From the NCBI GenBank assembly GCA_963706785.1, contig CAVPNJ010000005.1:92040-156039 (forward strand): DNA of 64,000 bases. The letters run 5' to 3'. This DNA comes from Pollutimonas sp963706785. Lineage in GTDB: Bacteria > Pseudomonadota > Gammaproteobacteria > Burkholderiales > Burkholderiaceae_B. Positions 38,943 to 46,503 of this stretch are shown one piece after another. Both the position numbers and the translations under genes were made by a program. Under the pieces are notes generated by a model that was given only the letters and a program-made list of their open reading frames with translations, did no database searches and was not told where the DNA came from. The stretch's first letter is position 1. Each line of letters starts with the position of its first letter.

Positions 38943-39869
38943 ATGCTTAACCTGGAAGACCTTCAGCTTATCCGCGCACTCGACATAAGCGGCTCTCTTG
39001 CCGCAGCCGCCCGCGCCCTGAATGTGACCCCTCCCGCGATTTCTTTACGGCTCAAGCGCATGGAGCAAAGGATGGGTGTCCATTTAGTCCTACGTGGCTC
39101 TCGAGGTTCTTTGTTCACCGACGAGGGCCTCAGATTGCGCGACGAAGCCCTAGCGGTGCTTGACCGCCTTGAGTCCATCCCCGAGGTGGTAGCCAACTCC
39201 GCTGCCGCTCTTGCCGGAAGCTTGCGTATCGTTGCACCGCTGGGGTTTGGACGACGGCATGTAGCGCCCATGGTGAAAAGCTTTCGTAGCTTGCACCCCG
39301 GTGTAGTTACGAGTCTGACTCTGGCGGAAAGCCCTTTGTCCCAAGCTGCAGGCATGGATCTGATCATCCACATCGGCATGGTTAAAGATTCTTCATTAGT
39401 TCGCCACTACCTCGCCCCCAACAAGCGGTATTTATGTGCGAGCCCCGAATACATTCGACGTCAGGGCGTTATCAACCATCCCTCTGCGCTGGCAGACGCG
39501 GACTGCCTGTGTCTGCGCGAAAACGACGAAGATCTTGCACTGTGGCGCTTCACGCCGGAAAAGCCGCAATATTATTCGGCCAAAGCGCGGCGCAGCGTAC
39601 ACGTCAAGATCAAGCCGGCACTATCATCCAATGACGGCGAGGTCATATCCCAGTGGGCGCTGGAGGGCATGGGCTACATGATTCGTTCCGAATGGGAGAC
39701 CGCTGCCTTAATTGAGCGAGGGCGTCTGCAAAGAGCACTAAACGATTGGCACCTGGAGGAAGCGCCCGTTCTCGCGCTTGTGCCCAGCAAAGCCGCAACC
39801 TCCGCGCGCCTGCGCCTATTCTTGGATCACGCCAAGAACGCACTAAAGCCTATTCCGTGGCGCAAATGA
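38943..39869 (+). CDS. LysR-family transcriptional regulator
   Basis: A 308-residue LTTR. The winged HTH is at the start (LEDLQLIRALDISGSLAAAARALNVTPPAISLRLKRMEQRMG), followed by the linker helix and a substrate-binding domain (GSLRIVAPLGFGRRHVAPMVKSF). The open frame extends to 38892, but the natural start is MLNLEDLQLI. The divergent position suggests control of the D-amino-acid enzyme gene at 37626-38780; the effector might be a hydroxy-amino acid (inference). Confidence 0.88.
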   Translation: MLNLEDLQLIRALDISGSLAAAARALNVTPPAISLRLKRMEQRMGVHLVLRGSRGSLFTDEGLRLRDEALAVLDRLESIPEVVANSAAALAGSLRIVAPLGFGRRHVAPMVKSFRSLHPGVVTSLTLAESPLSQAAGMDLIIHIGMVKDSSLVRHYLAPNKRYLCASPEYIRRQGVINHPSALADADCLCLRENDEDLALWRFTPEKPQYYSAKARRSVHVKIKPALSSNDGEVISQWALEGMGYMIRSEWETAALIERGRLQRALNDWHLEEAPVLALVPSKAATSARLRLFLDHAKNALKPIPWRK

Positions 39870-40002
39870 GCTGCATGACCAAGGGCGTCAACGACCTTAA
39901 TTCTGGCGCCGATCACGCCAAACCATGAACCAAGACCACACCAGCATGCATCCATTCAATCAATATCGGCCATCACGACACGCCGGCCTTCGAAAATGAA
40001 GA

Positions 40003-40030
40003 AAGGCCGTCTCTTTAGACGGCCTTCCTT
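40003..40030. terminator. bidirectional terminator between the LysR gene and topB
   Basis: aaggccgtct (40003-40012) pairs perfectly with agacggcctt (40017-40026) around a cttt loop. The perfect stem lies between two convergent genes and is flanked by short A- and T-rich runs on both sides. Confidence 0.8.
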
Positions 40031-40077
40031 GGTATCCCCGCACATCAGCTTGGGCTACTGTCAGCTTGAGCTACTGG

Positions 40078-42795
40078 TTAGAACGGAGGATCTTCATCAT
40101 CCCCACCAACGGATACCGCCGTTCCTTTCGCAGCTTTCTTCACGGCCGCTTTGCTCACCGCCTTTTTGGCCGCTGTCTTCGTTGCCGCCTTCGCGGCCGC
40201 CTTCGGCACAGCCTTGCTTACCGCTTTCTTTACCGCCTTCTTCGCTACGGCCTTCTTGACCGCCGACTTAGCAGCAGTCTTCGTCGCCGTTTTGCTGGCG
40301 GTTTTTGACGCCGTTTTCGTCGCCGTCTTCCGTCCTGGCTTTTCCGGCCGCGGCTCAAATTCAAAACCTATCTTGCCGTCTTCCTGCTTCGCTAAATACG
40401 CCTTGAACTTGCGATTCGTGCGACTCGAGACGAAGCCTTCGAGTAGATCCGTCTTTCCGGTATTGAGAAGTTTTTGAATTTGCTCAGGCGAAATCTCCTG
40501 CTGCAGAATCATCTTACCCGTGCGGAAATCGCAGGTTTTATCAGGACCCGTCGACTTCTCGCACACATAATTCATCCCGTAATCGAACACCCGGCTTGCG
40601 CACTTCGGACAATTACCCAGCGGTGTATGCGTTGAGAAATCTACGGGCTCGGTGTCCTCGTCGTCTTTCTGACCAAAGTCGAACTCCAGCTTGAACTCAT
40701 CTGTAATTCGCAATAGCGCTGCAAATGGGCGACCCATTTTGCTGATGAAGCCAGGCAACGGGCCCAATTGGCGTTCTCTGAGCAATTCCTCGACTTCAGG
40801 AATCTCGAAAGTGCGACCGCCGGGGTGCTTACCGATCGAAAAATCGCAACTGGTGCACGCATACCGCCGGTAGTTTTCCTTTACGACGGCGCCGCATTTT
40901 GGGCATGGTGTGCTTAAGGTTGCATAGTCGCCAGGCACCGTATCGCGTTCGTATTCTTTAGCACGCTTGACGATGACTTGGGTCATTTGCGCAATCTCGC
41001 GCATGAATTCGTCGCGATCCAGTTCGCGTTGCTCGATCTGCTTTAGGCGGTGCTCCCACTCGCCAGTCAGTTCGGGCGAAGTCAGCTCGTTGACACTCAG
41101 CCCGGAAAGCAGAGTCATAAGCTGGCGCGCTTTGGCGCTGGGGATAAGATCGCGGCCTTCCCGGCGCAAATAACCTTCGTTAAGTAAGCCTTCGATGATC
41201 GCGGCACGAGTCGCTGGCGTACCCAACCCTCGTTCAGACATGGCTTCGCGCAAGGCTTCGTCGTCGACCAGCTTGCCCGCGCCTTCCATGGCCGAGAGCA
41301 ACGTTGCTTCGTTGAAGCGTGCTGGCGGTTTGGTGACAAGCGCTTTGGCTTCAATATCTTCGGTGCTGACTTTCTCGCCCTCGGAGACCGCCACCAGGTT
41401 TGTATCGTCGCCTTGGGCTTCCCTGCCATAAATGGCAAGCCATCCGGGCGATACCAGGACCTTGCCTTCGGTCTTGAATTGATGTCCAGATACTTCGGTA
41501 ATTCGAGTGGTCAGGCGAAACTCTGCGGCCGGAAAGAACACGGCCAGAAATCGCTTGGCAATCAGGTCATAGATTTTGCCTTCGGCGTCGCTCAGTTCGC
41601 GTGGTATTTGCAAAGTCGGGATAATTGCAAAGTGATCCGACACCTTCTTATTGTCGAAAATGCGACGATTGGGCTTGACCCAATTTTGTTTGACCACGGT
41701 TTCGGCAAAAGGGCGAACGCTGGCTGCAGCCGACGAACCGCCTTCCGACAAAGCCTGCATGGTTTGCTGAACTGTGTGTATATAGTCTTCAGGCAGATAG
41801 CGCGAATCGGTACGAGGATAAGTCAACGCCTTATGCCGCTCGTACAGGGTTTGAGCCAAGCCCAACGTGGTCTTGGCCGAGAAACCAAAGCGCGAGTTGG
41901 CCTCGCGCTGCAGCGATGTAAGGTCGAACAAGGCCGGTGAAATTTGTGTGGAAGGCTTGGACTCTTCGCTTACCCGGCCAGGCTTGTCGCGACAAGCCGT
42001 GACGATGGTTTGCGCGGCAGTCTGCGACCATAGACGCGAATCACGGCGCTCGGGATCCCGTTCGTCTTTGACAAATTTTGGATCGAACCAGCGGCCGGTA
42101 TAAATTCCCGCCGCGGCGACAAACGTGGCATGAACTTCCCAATAATCACGGGATATGAACTTGCGTATGCGTTCCTCGCGTTCCGCCACGATTGCCAGCG
42201 TAGGCGTCTGGACCCGCCCTACCGGCGTCTTGAAAAAGCCACCATCTTTGCTATTGAATGCCGTCATGGCGCGCGTGCCGTTGATGCCGACCAGCCAATC
42301 GGCCTCGGCTCGTGAACGCGCCGCCGCTTCCAGCGGCTTCATCGTTTCGTCGTCACGCAGATTATCGAACGCTTCGCGGATGGCCGCCTGTGTCATCGAC
42401 CGTAGCCAGAGACGCATTACGGGCTTTTTTATCCCGGAATACTGAACGATATAGCGGAAAATCAGCTCGCCTTCACGTCCCGCGTCGCAGGCATTTATAA
42501 CCGCAGTCACGTCTTTGCGTTTAAGCAGCTTGACCAATAATTTCAGGCGTTCAGCAGATCTCTTGTCGGTGGGCCCCAGTTCAAATTGAGGGGGGATGAC
42601 CGGCAAATGGGCAAAGCTCCATTTACCGCGCACGGGATCATTGGGCGCGACTAGGCTCAGCAAGTGCCCAATGCTGGAAGCCAGCACATAATGCTCGCTT
42701 TCAAAGTAATCGCCTTCCCGGGTGAATCCTCCTAGGGCGCGCGAAATATCTAAAGCGACCGAGGGTTTCTCGGCAATAATCAGCGTTTTATTCAT
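40078..42795 (-). CDS. topB: DNA topoisomerase III with histone-H1-like C-terminal tail
   Basis: A 905-residue type IA topoisomerase. The Toprim motif is DAGREGE (104-110) and the catalytic Tyr326 is in LTYPRTDSRYL. Zinc-finger-like C-terminal modules (CPKCGAVV..C..C and CPKCASRVFDYGMNYVCE) follow. The last 90 residues are almost only K, A, T, S and V (KTASKTATKTAAKSAVKKAV type), resembling bacterial H1-like proteins. This tail would bind DNA nonspecifically. The usual family start MNKTLIIAEKPS is at 42795. It decatenates replication intermediates. Neighbours gluQ and smg lie upstream in the same direction. Confidence 0.93.
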   Translation of the reverse strand: MNKTLIIAEKPSVALDISRALGGFTREGDYFESEHYVLASSIGHLLSLVAPNDPVRGKWSFAHLPVIPPQFELGPTDKRSAERLKLLVKLLKRKDVTAVINACDAGREGELIFRYIVQYSGIKKPVMRLWLRSMTQAAIREAFDNLRDDETMKPLEAAARSRAEADWLVGINGTRAMTAFNSKDGGFFKTPVGRVQTPTLAIVAEREERIRKFISRDYWEVHATFVAAAGIYTGRWFDPKFVKDERDPERRDSRLWSQTAAQTIVTACRDKPGRVSEESKPSTQISPALFDLTSLQREANSRFGFSAKTTLGLAQTLYERHKALTYPRTDSRYLPEDYIHTVQQTMQALSEGGSSAAASVRPFAETVVKQNWVKPNRRIFDNKKVSDHFAIIPTLQIPRELSDAEGKIYDLIAKRFLAVFFPAAEFRLTTRITEVSGHQFKTEGKVLVSPGWLAIYGREAQGDDTNLVAVSEGEKVSTEDIEAKALVTKPPARFNEATLLSAMEGAGKLVDDEALREAMSERGLGTPATRAAIIEGLLNEGYLRREGRDLIPSAKARQLMTLLSGLSVNELTSPELTGEWEHRLKQIEQRELDRDEFMREIAQMTQVIVKRAKEYERDTVPGDYATLSTPCPKCGAVVKENYRRYACTSCDFSIGKHPGGRTFEIPEVEELLRERQLGPLPGFISKMGRPFAALLRITDEFKLEFDFGQKDDEDTEPVDFSTHTPLGNCPKCASRVFDYGMNYVCEKSTGPDKTCDFRTGKMILQQEISPEQIQKLLNTGKTDLLEGFVSSRTNRKFKAYLAKQEDGKIGFEFEPRPEKPGRKTATKTASKTASKTATKTAAKSAVKKAVAKKAVKKAVSKAVPKAAAKAATKTAAKKAVSKAAVKKAAKGTAVSVGGDDEDPPF

Positions 42796-42896
42796 GAGTT
42801 TCCAGTAACTGCATTTCAGCAGCAATAGCGCGGATCATACGAGGTGGGAATCGCACTATGCAAGTCGAGTGTAATAAAAACAACCCCTTGCCGGCG

Positions 42897-43760
42897 TCAC
42901 GATACACTAAATCGACTGTCCCACTGTACTTGAGCGCTGTGCCAGAAGGACTCCAGGTCGGTTTCCGGCATAGAGCTGAACCCCAATGCCTGCCACGCCT
43001 TGTTCAGCGTGCGCACCGGATTCGTAAGATCTAGCGCGGTCGCATGGTTCTGTTTCGATAACTTGCGGCCCGAATTGTCCAGCAGCAAAGGCACGTGCAT
43101 GACGCGTGGATAGATAATACCAAGGTGGCGCGCCAATACCTGCTGCCGCGCCGTGGAGTCCAGCAGATCAGTACCGCGCACGATGTCGGTAACGCCCTGG
43201 TCGCCGTCGTCGACCACCACTGCCATTTGGTAAGCCCATACACCGTCGGCGCGCTTGACGATAAAGTCACCGACTTCGGCAGCCACATCCTGGTGCTGCG
43301 GGCCTTGCCAGCGATCGTGGAAACTTTCCATACCTGCCGGCACCCTGAATCGCCAGGCGCGTGCGTCGCGGCCTGGCGCGGGGCCGTTGCGGCATGTGCC
43401 CGGGTAGGGGCCCAGCGGAAGTTCTTGTCGAGTGCAAGCGCAGCCATATACCAATTGGCGGGCTAGCAGGCGATCGAATGAATTTTGATACAGTGGCAGC
43501 CGCTGCGTTTGCCAGACCGGCGCCTTATCCCATTGCATACCCAGGGCATGTAGTTGCCCCATGATGACCCGATCGGCGCCCGGCACAACGCGCTGGGTAT
43601 CGATGTCTTCGATTCGTAACAGCCATATTCCGCCGTGTACCCTGGCGTCCAGGAAACTGGCCATGGCTGCCAGCAAGGAGCCATCATGCAAAGGCCCCGT
43701 TGGGCTGGGCGCAAAGCGGCCCGTATAGGGCCGCTTACTGCCTTGCATGTCAAGTGCCAT
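42897..43760 (-). CDS. gluQ: glutamyl-Q tRNA(Asp) synthetase
   Basis: A 287-residue truncated GluRS paralogue that attaches glutamate to queuosine in tRNA-Asp. It has the catalytic fold only: FAPSPTGPLHDGS at residues 17-28, CAC..Y..C zinc-site residues in YGCACTRQELPLGPYPGTC, and the KLSKQ loop. No anticodon-binding domain is present. The HIGH-type motif is H25-D-G-S28 where most members have HFGS. It lies between smg and topB; the frame could also begin at the MQGSKRPYT methionine. Confidence 0.9.
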   Translation of the reverse strand: MALDMQGSKRPYTGRFAPSPTGPLHDGSLLAAMASFLDARVHGGIWLLRIEDIDTQRVVPGADRVIMGQLHALGMQWDKAPVWQTQRLPLYQNSFDRLLARQLVYGCACTRQELPLGPYPGTCRNGPAPGRDARAWRFRVPAGMESFHDRWQGPQHQDVAAEVGDFIVKRADGVWAYQMAVVVDDGDQGVTDIVRGTDLLDSTARQQVLARHLGIIYPRVMHVPLLLDNSGRKLSKQNHATALDLTNPVRTLNKAWQALGFSSMPETDLESFWHSAQVQWDSRFSVS

Positions 43761-43774
43761 CCGGCAGAATCCGC

Positions 43775-44236
43775 CTAATGCGATAACCGCGCAGGATCGT
43801 CGGCAAGCAGCTCTTCAAACACCAAATGGTCGACTTCGGCTTCTTGGCTCCAGAGAACCATGAGGGCGATAATCTTGATTTTTTCAAGAGAAATGGGCGA
43901 TTCAGTTGTTGCCTGGGCGCGATCAATAAGAATTTCCCGCAGCGCCGATGGCAGCACGTCGGAGTTTTCGAGGAAGGTGATAAAACCTATGGCCTCGGTT
44001 CCGAGCGTTTGATATTCGTAGCTGGTATAAATACGCTTGCTGTCGCCAGCGGGATTTTTAGCCAGCTGACCGCATTCTTCGGTGGTCTGGGCCAAACCGT
44101 GCAGCCAGCCCAAGGCATCGTTGATGTCTTCGTGTTCGAAACCCACGGCAGCCAGCTTGTGCGCAAGGACATCAGCCTCGGGACATGCTTGCGGTGTATA
44201 GTAAGTCTCGAATAAATAAACCAATATATCGAACAT
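43775..44236 (-). CDS. smg: Smg family protein (DUF494)
   Basis: A 153-residue acidic, mainly helical cytosolic protein. MFDILVYLFETYY at the start and ALMVLWSQEAEVDHLVFEELL near the end are diagnostic. The function is unknown; smg is habitually found near topoisomerase and tRNA-modifying genes in beta- and gammaproteobacteria. It is followed after 14 bp by gluQ in an apparent smg-gluQ-topB run. Confidence 0.88.
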   Translation of the reverse strand: MFDILVYLFETYYTPQACPEADVLAHKLAAVGFEHEDINDALGWLHGLAQTTEECGQLAKNPAGDSKRIYTSYEYQTLGTEAIGFITFLENSDVLPSALREILIDRAQATTESPISLEKIKIIALMVLWSQEAEVDHLVFEELLADDPARLSH

Positions 44237-44440
44237 ATATATGCGATTCCGGTTACCGTTGCGAAAGTCTTTGCGTTTGCGAAGTCAGTGAGTAGATAAA
44301 AGCTTAACCGGTAAAGTTAATGATGACTGTACGCTGATTTGTCATCTCGGGCAAATCGGGCCGTTGTTGCAAACCGACGCCTGGCCGACTGGCTAGGTTA
44401 ATACATAAACCGCAGCTTCATTCGATGTTGGGGGTGGGAC

Positions 44441-45610
44441 ATGGAAGAGGTTAAACAGGCTGTCATTGATTCAGAGCCGCACAAAGTCGAAAAAGTGGCG
44501 ATTCCACCGATTGCTAGGCCGGGCGATCCGCTAAGCGCCATCGACACGCCCTGCCTTATTCTCGATTTGGACGTGTTCGAAGATAATCTGCGCACCATGC
44601 AGGTATTGGCAGAAAGACATGGCGTGGCCTTGCGTCCTCATGCAAAAGCCCACAAATGCCCCGAAATTGCGCTACGGCAAGTGGCCTTGGGGGCAGTGGG
44701 AATTTGCTGCCAGAAGGTTTCGGAAGCTGTGCCTTTTGTCGCTGCGGGCGTGCGCGATATCCTGATCAGCAACGAGGTCGTCGGTTCCGCAAAGCTGGCG
44801 CTGCTCGCGCGTCTGGCCAAACAGGCCCATATATCGGTATGTGTCGATAACCCCAAGGCGCTTGAAGCACTGTCTGCCATGATGGCCGAGCATGACGCAA
44901 ATGTACGCGTTTTGATCGAGCTGGATGTCGGCCAGAAGCGTTGCGGGGTCCAAACGGCGGATGAGGCCATTGCTTTGGTGCATCTGATACGTAAACTGCC
45001 TCATGTAAGCTTTGCGGGTGTACAGGCCTATCATGGCGGCATTCAACATAAGCGTTCGTGGGACCAGCGCCAAAAGGCCGCCGACAAGACAGTGCGCCAG
45101 ATTCGGCAGTACCTTGATGCCTTTTTTGCGGCCAGCATCGACTGCGCGATTGTCAGCGGAGGCGGAACGGGCACGGCCGCGTTTGACGTTGCAAGTGGGG
45201 TCTTCACCGAGATCCAGGCGGGGTCTTATGCGTTTATGGACTCCGATTATTCGGCGATTGATTGGGGCGAAGCCCTTTCGTTCCAGCACAGCCTTTTCTT
45301 GCTGGGCACTGTAATCAGCACGCCGACGCCTGACCGCGCGGTGGTCGATCTGGGGCTGAAATCGACAAGTGCGGAAAGCGGGGCTCCCCAGGTGGCCGAC
45401 CGCGAGGGCTTACGTTGTGTGGGGGTGCATGACGAGCACTCTATATTGCTGGCCAGCAGTCGGCGCAATCGTCCGGAACTTGGCACGCATCTGCGTCTAA
45501 TCCCGAGTCATTGCGATCCGACTTTCAATTTGCATGATTGTGTCGTGGCAATACGTGGAAACCACGTGGAAGCGGTGTGGCCTATTAGTGCTCGCGGATT
45601 AAGTAGGTGA
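44441..45610 (+). CDS. D-threonine aldolase / hydroxyaspartate-aldolase-like PLP enzyme
   Basis: A 389-residue fold-type III PLP enzyme of the DSD1/D-threonine aldolase group. It has TPCLILDLDVFEDNLRTM, the PLP Lys in LRPHAKAHKCPEIA, the phosphate-binding glycine run SGGGTGTAAFD, and the metal motif PSHCDPTFNLHD. This form of the motif is like beta-hydroxyaspartate aldolase and D-threonine aldolase. It is the second such gene in 7 kb, but only about a third of the sequence looks alike, so this is not a recent duplication. A Shine-Dalgarno-like gggtggg precedes the start. Gene-free DNA lies downstream. Confidence 0.85.
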   Translation: MEEVKQAVIDSEPHKVEKVAIPPIARPGDPLSAIDTPCLILDLDVFEDNLRTMQVLAERHGVALRPHAKAHKCPEIALRQVALGAVGICCQKVSEAVPFVAAGVRDILISNEVVGSAKLALLARLAKQAHISVCVDNPKALEALSAMMAEHDANVRVLIELDVGQKRCGVQTADEAIALVHLIRKLPHVSFAGVQAYHGGIQHKRSWDQRQKAADKTVRQIRQYLDAFFAASIDCAIVSGGGTGTAAFDVASGVFTEIQAGSYAFMDSDYSAIDWGEALSFQHSLFLLGTVISTPTPDRAVVDLGLKSTSAESGAPQVADREGLRCVGVHDEHSILLASSRRNRPELGTHLRLIPSHCDPTFNLHDCVVAIRGNHVEAVWPISARGLSR

Positions 45611-45650
45611 GGGGATCTGCGGCTGGAGCCGAAACGGAGCTATGGGTAAC

Positions 45651-45690
45651 CCCGAAGAATCGCAGCGATCTTAAGTCGGACCTGCTCTGA
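45651..45690 (+). repeat. remnant of a palindromic element (copy H, 3' end only)
   Basis: CCCGAAG, CGCAGCGATCTT and a GACCTGCTCTGA end match the last 40 bp of copy D (46311-46351) with few changes. The 5' partner arm is missing, so this looks like a truncated copy. A T-run (45716-45721) follows within 30 bp. Confidence 0.6.
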
Positions 45691-45735
45691 AGCGCTGCCT
45701 GAATATTGAAACGGTCTTTTTATAAACCGGCGTCA
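45691..45735. other. gene-free stretch between remnant H and element C
   Basis: Contains tcttttta, which may act as a weak terminator with the imperfect hairpin before it. No gene is seen. Confidence 0.3.
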
Positions 45736-45947
45736 GTAGGTGGGGCCGTGCGCGCTCGATGCGTCGCGGTCATGGCTTCACCATGACTACCCGCGTCAAC
45801 GCTTCGGCTTGGGGCGGCCGCGAACTCACGGCAACGGACAGGCTCCGGCTGTCCGTAAGCGCGCCGTTCAAACATGCGCGGCCTTGTACCCCCAATCCGA
45901 ACCATTGCCACGGCGCACGCAAACCTCGCTCGCCCGGCCCCACCTAC
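45736..45947 (-). repeat. long palindromic element, long type (copy C)
   Basis: A 212-bp element with a perfect 13-bp terminal inverted repeat (45736-45748 with 45935-45947). The core GGGGCGGCCGCGAACTC (45811-45827) and GCGCGGCCTTGTA (45876-45888) are identical to copy E at identical spacing. Inner hairpins gtcatgg/ccatgac and ggacag/ctgtcc are present. By core motifs it is in minus orientation. Confidence 0.82.
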
Positions 45948-46141
45948 AGCCACCTTGGCGTCCATGGCAGTTGATGGGTTTCACAAGGGACGTCAATGGC
46001 ATTTTTATGATTCAACGGCATGCCGAAAAGTCGAAACTCCAGGACAAGGAAGACATTCCGTTACTTGAAGAGGCGGCCGATGTTCGGCACGGGCAATCTG
46101 CCGCCACGTAAGCGTAGCGGTCCACCAATACCCTATACGAG
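45948..46141. other. spacer between palindromic elements C and D
   Basis: No convincing gene, known repeat or terminator is seen in this 194-bp stretch. Confidence 0.3.
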
Positions 46142-46358
46142 ATGCGGTGGGTCAGGGCAGGTCCGGCGAAAGTTTGAGCGCGCCGCGAATGGCCCGGGAT
46201 CACGGAATCAAGGGCGAGCCTGTTTGAGTGGGACGCTTGCCAACAGTCCGATGGACTGTTGGCCCCACGAGTTCTCGCCCGCCGTGATCCTGGGCCGTTC
46301 GCGGGAAGTCCCGAAGGGACCGCAGCGATCTTGAGCCAGACCTGCCCTGACCCAATGC
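46142..46358 (+). repeat. long palindromic element, long type (copy D)
   Basis: A 217-bp element closed by gatgc/gcatc and a perfect 16-bp stem (46149-46164 with 46340-46355). A second stem of 22 positions (about 46186-46207 with 46282-46303) has only two non-Watson-Crick pairs, both G-U. Within it gggcgag/ctcgccc, gtggg/cccac and a 10-bp hairpin ccaacagtcc-gat-ggactgttgg are nested. The blocks GCGAAAGTTTGAGCGCGCC (46167-46185) and GGACCGCAGCGATCTT (46318-46333) match copy A exactly. Plus orientation. Confidence 0.85.
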
Positions 46359-46410
46359 ATCGCCTAAAGGAACAGAGACTACGCGCCTAACCCAATGCAC
46401 CGCTTAGAGA
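46350..46410. repeat. imperfect direct repeat after element D
   Basis: acccaatgcatcgcctaaag (46351-46370) recurs as acccaatgcaccgcttagag (46391-46410), differing at three positions. It may be partial duplication of the element border. Confidence 0.55.
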
Positions 46411-46503
46411 AAAGAATTGCGACCGAGCCTTTCTACACCAAGCAAGAAGAAACACCAGCCGCCCCCCGCCTCAATGAAAAAGACACACAGGCTCGACCTC
46501 TAT
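46411..46503. other. gene-free stretch before the dctM stop
   Basis: A/C-rich DNA with no coding signal or terminator. Confidence 0.3.

Noticed and set aside
40151..40477. Forward frame over the topB tail
   Set aside because: It mirrors the Lys/Ala repeat codons of topB on the opposite strand and has no independent support.
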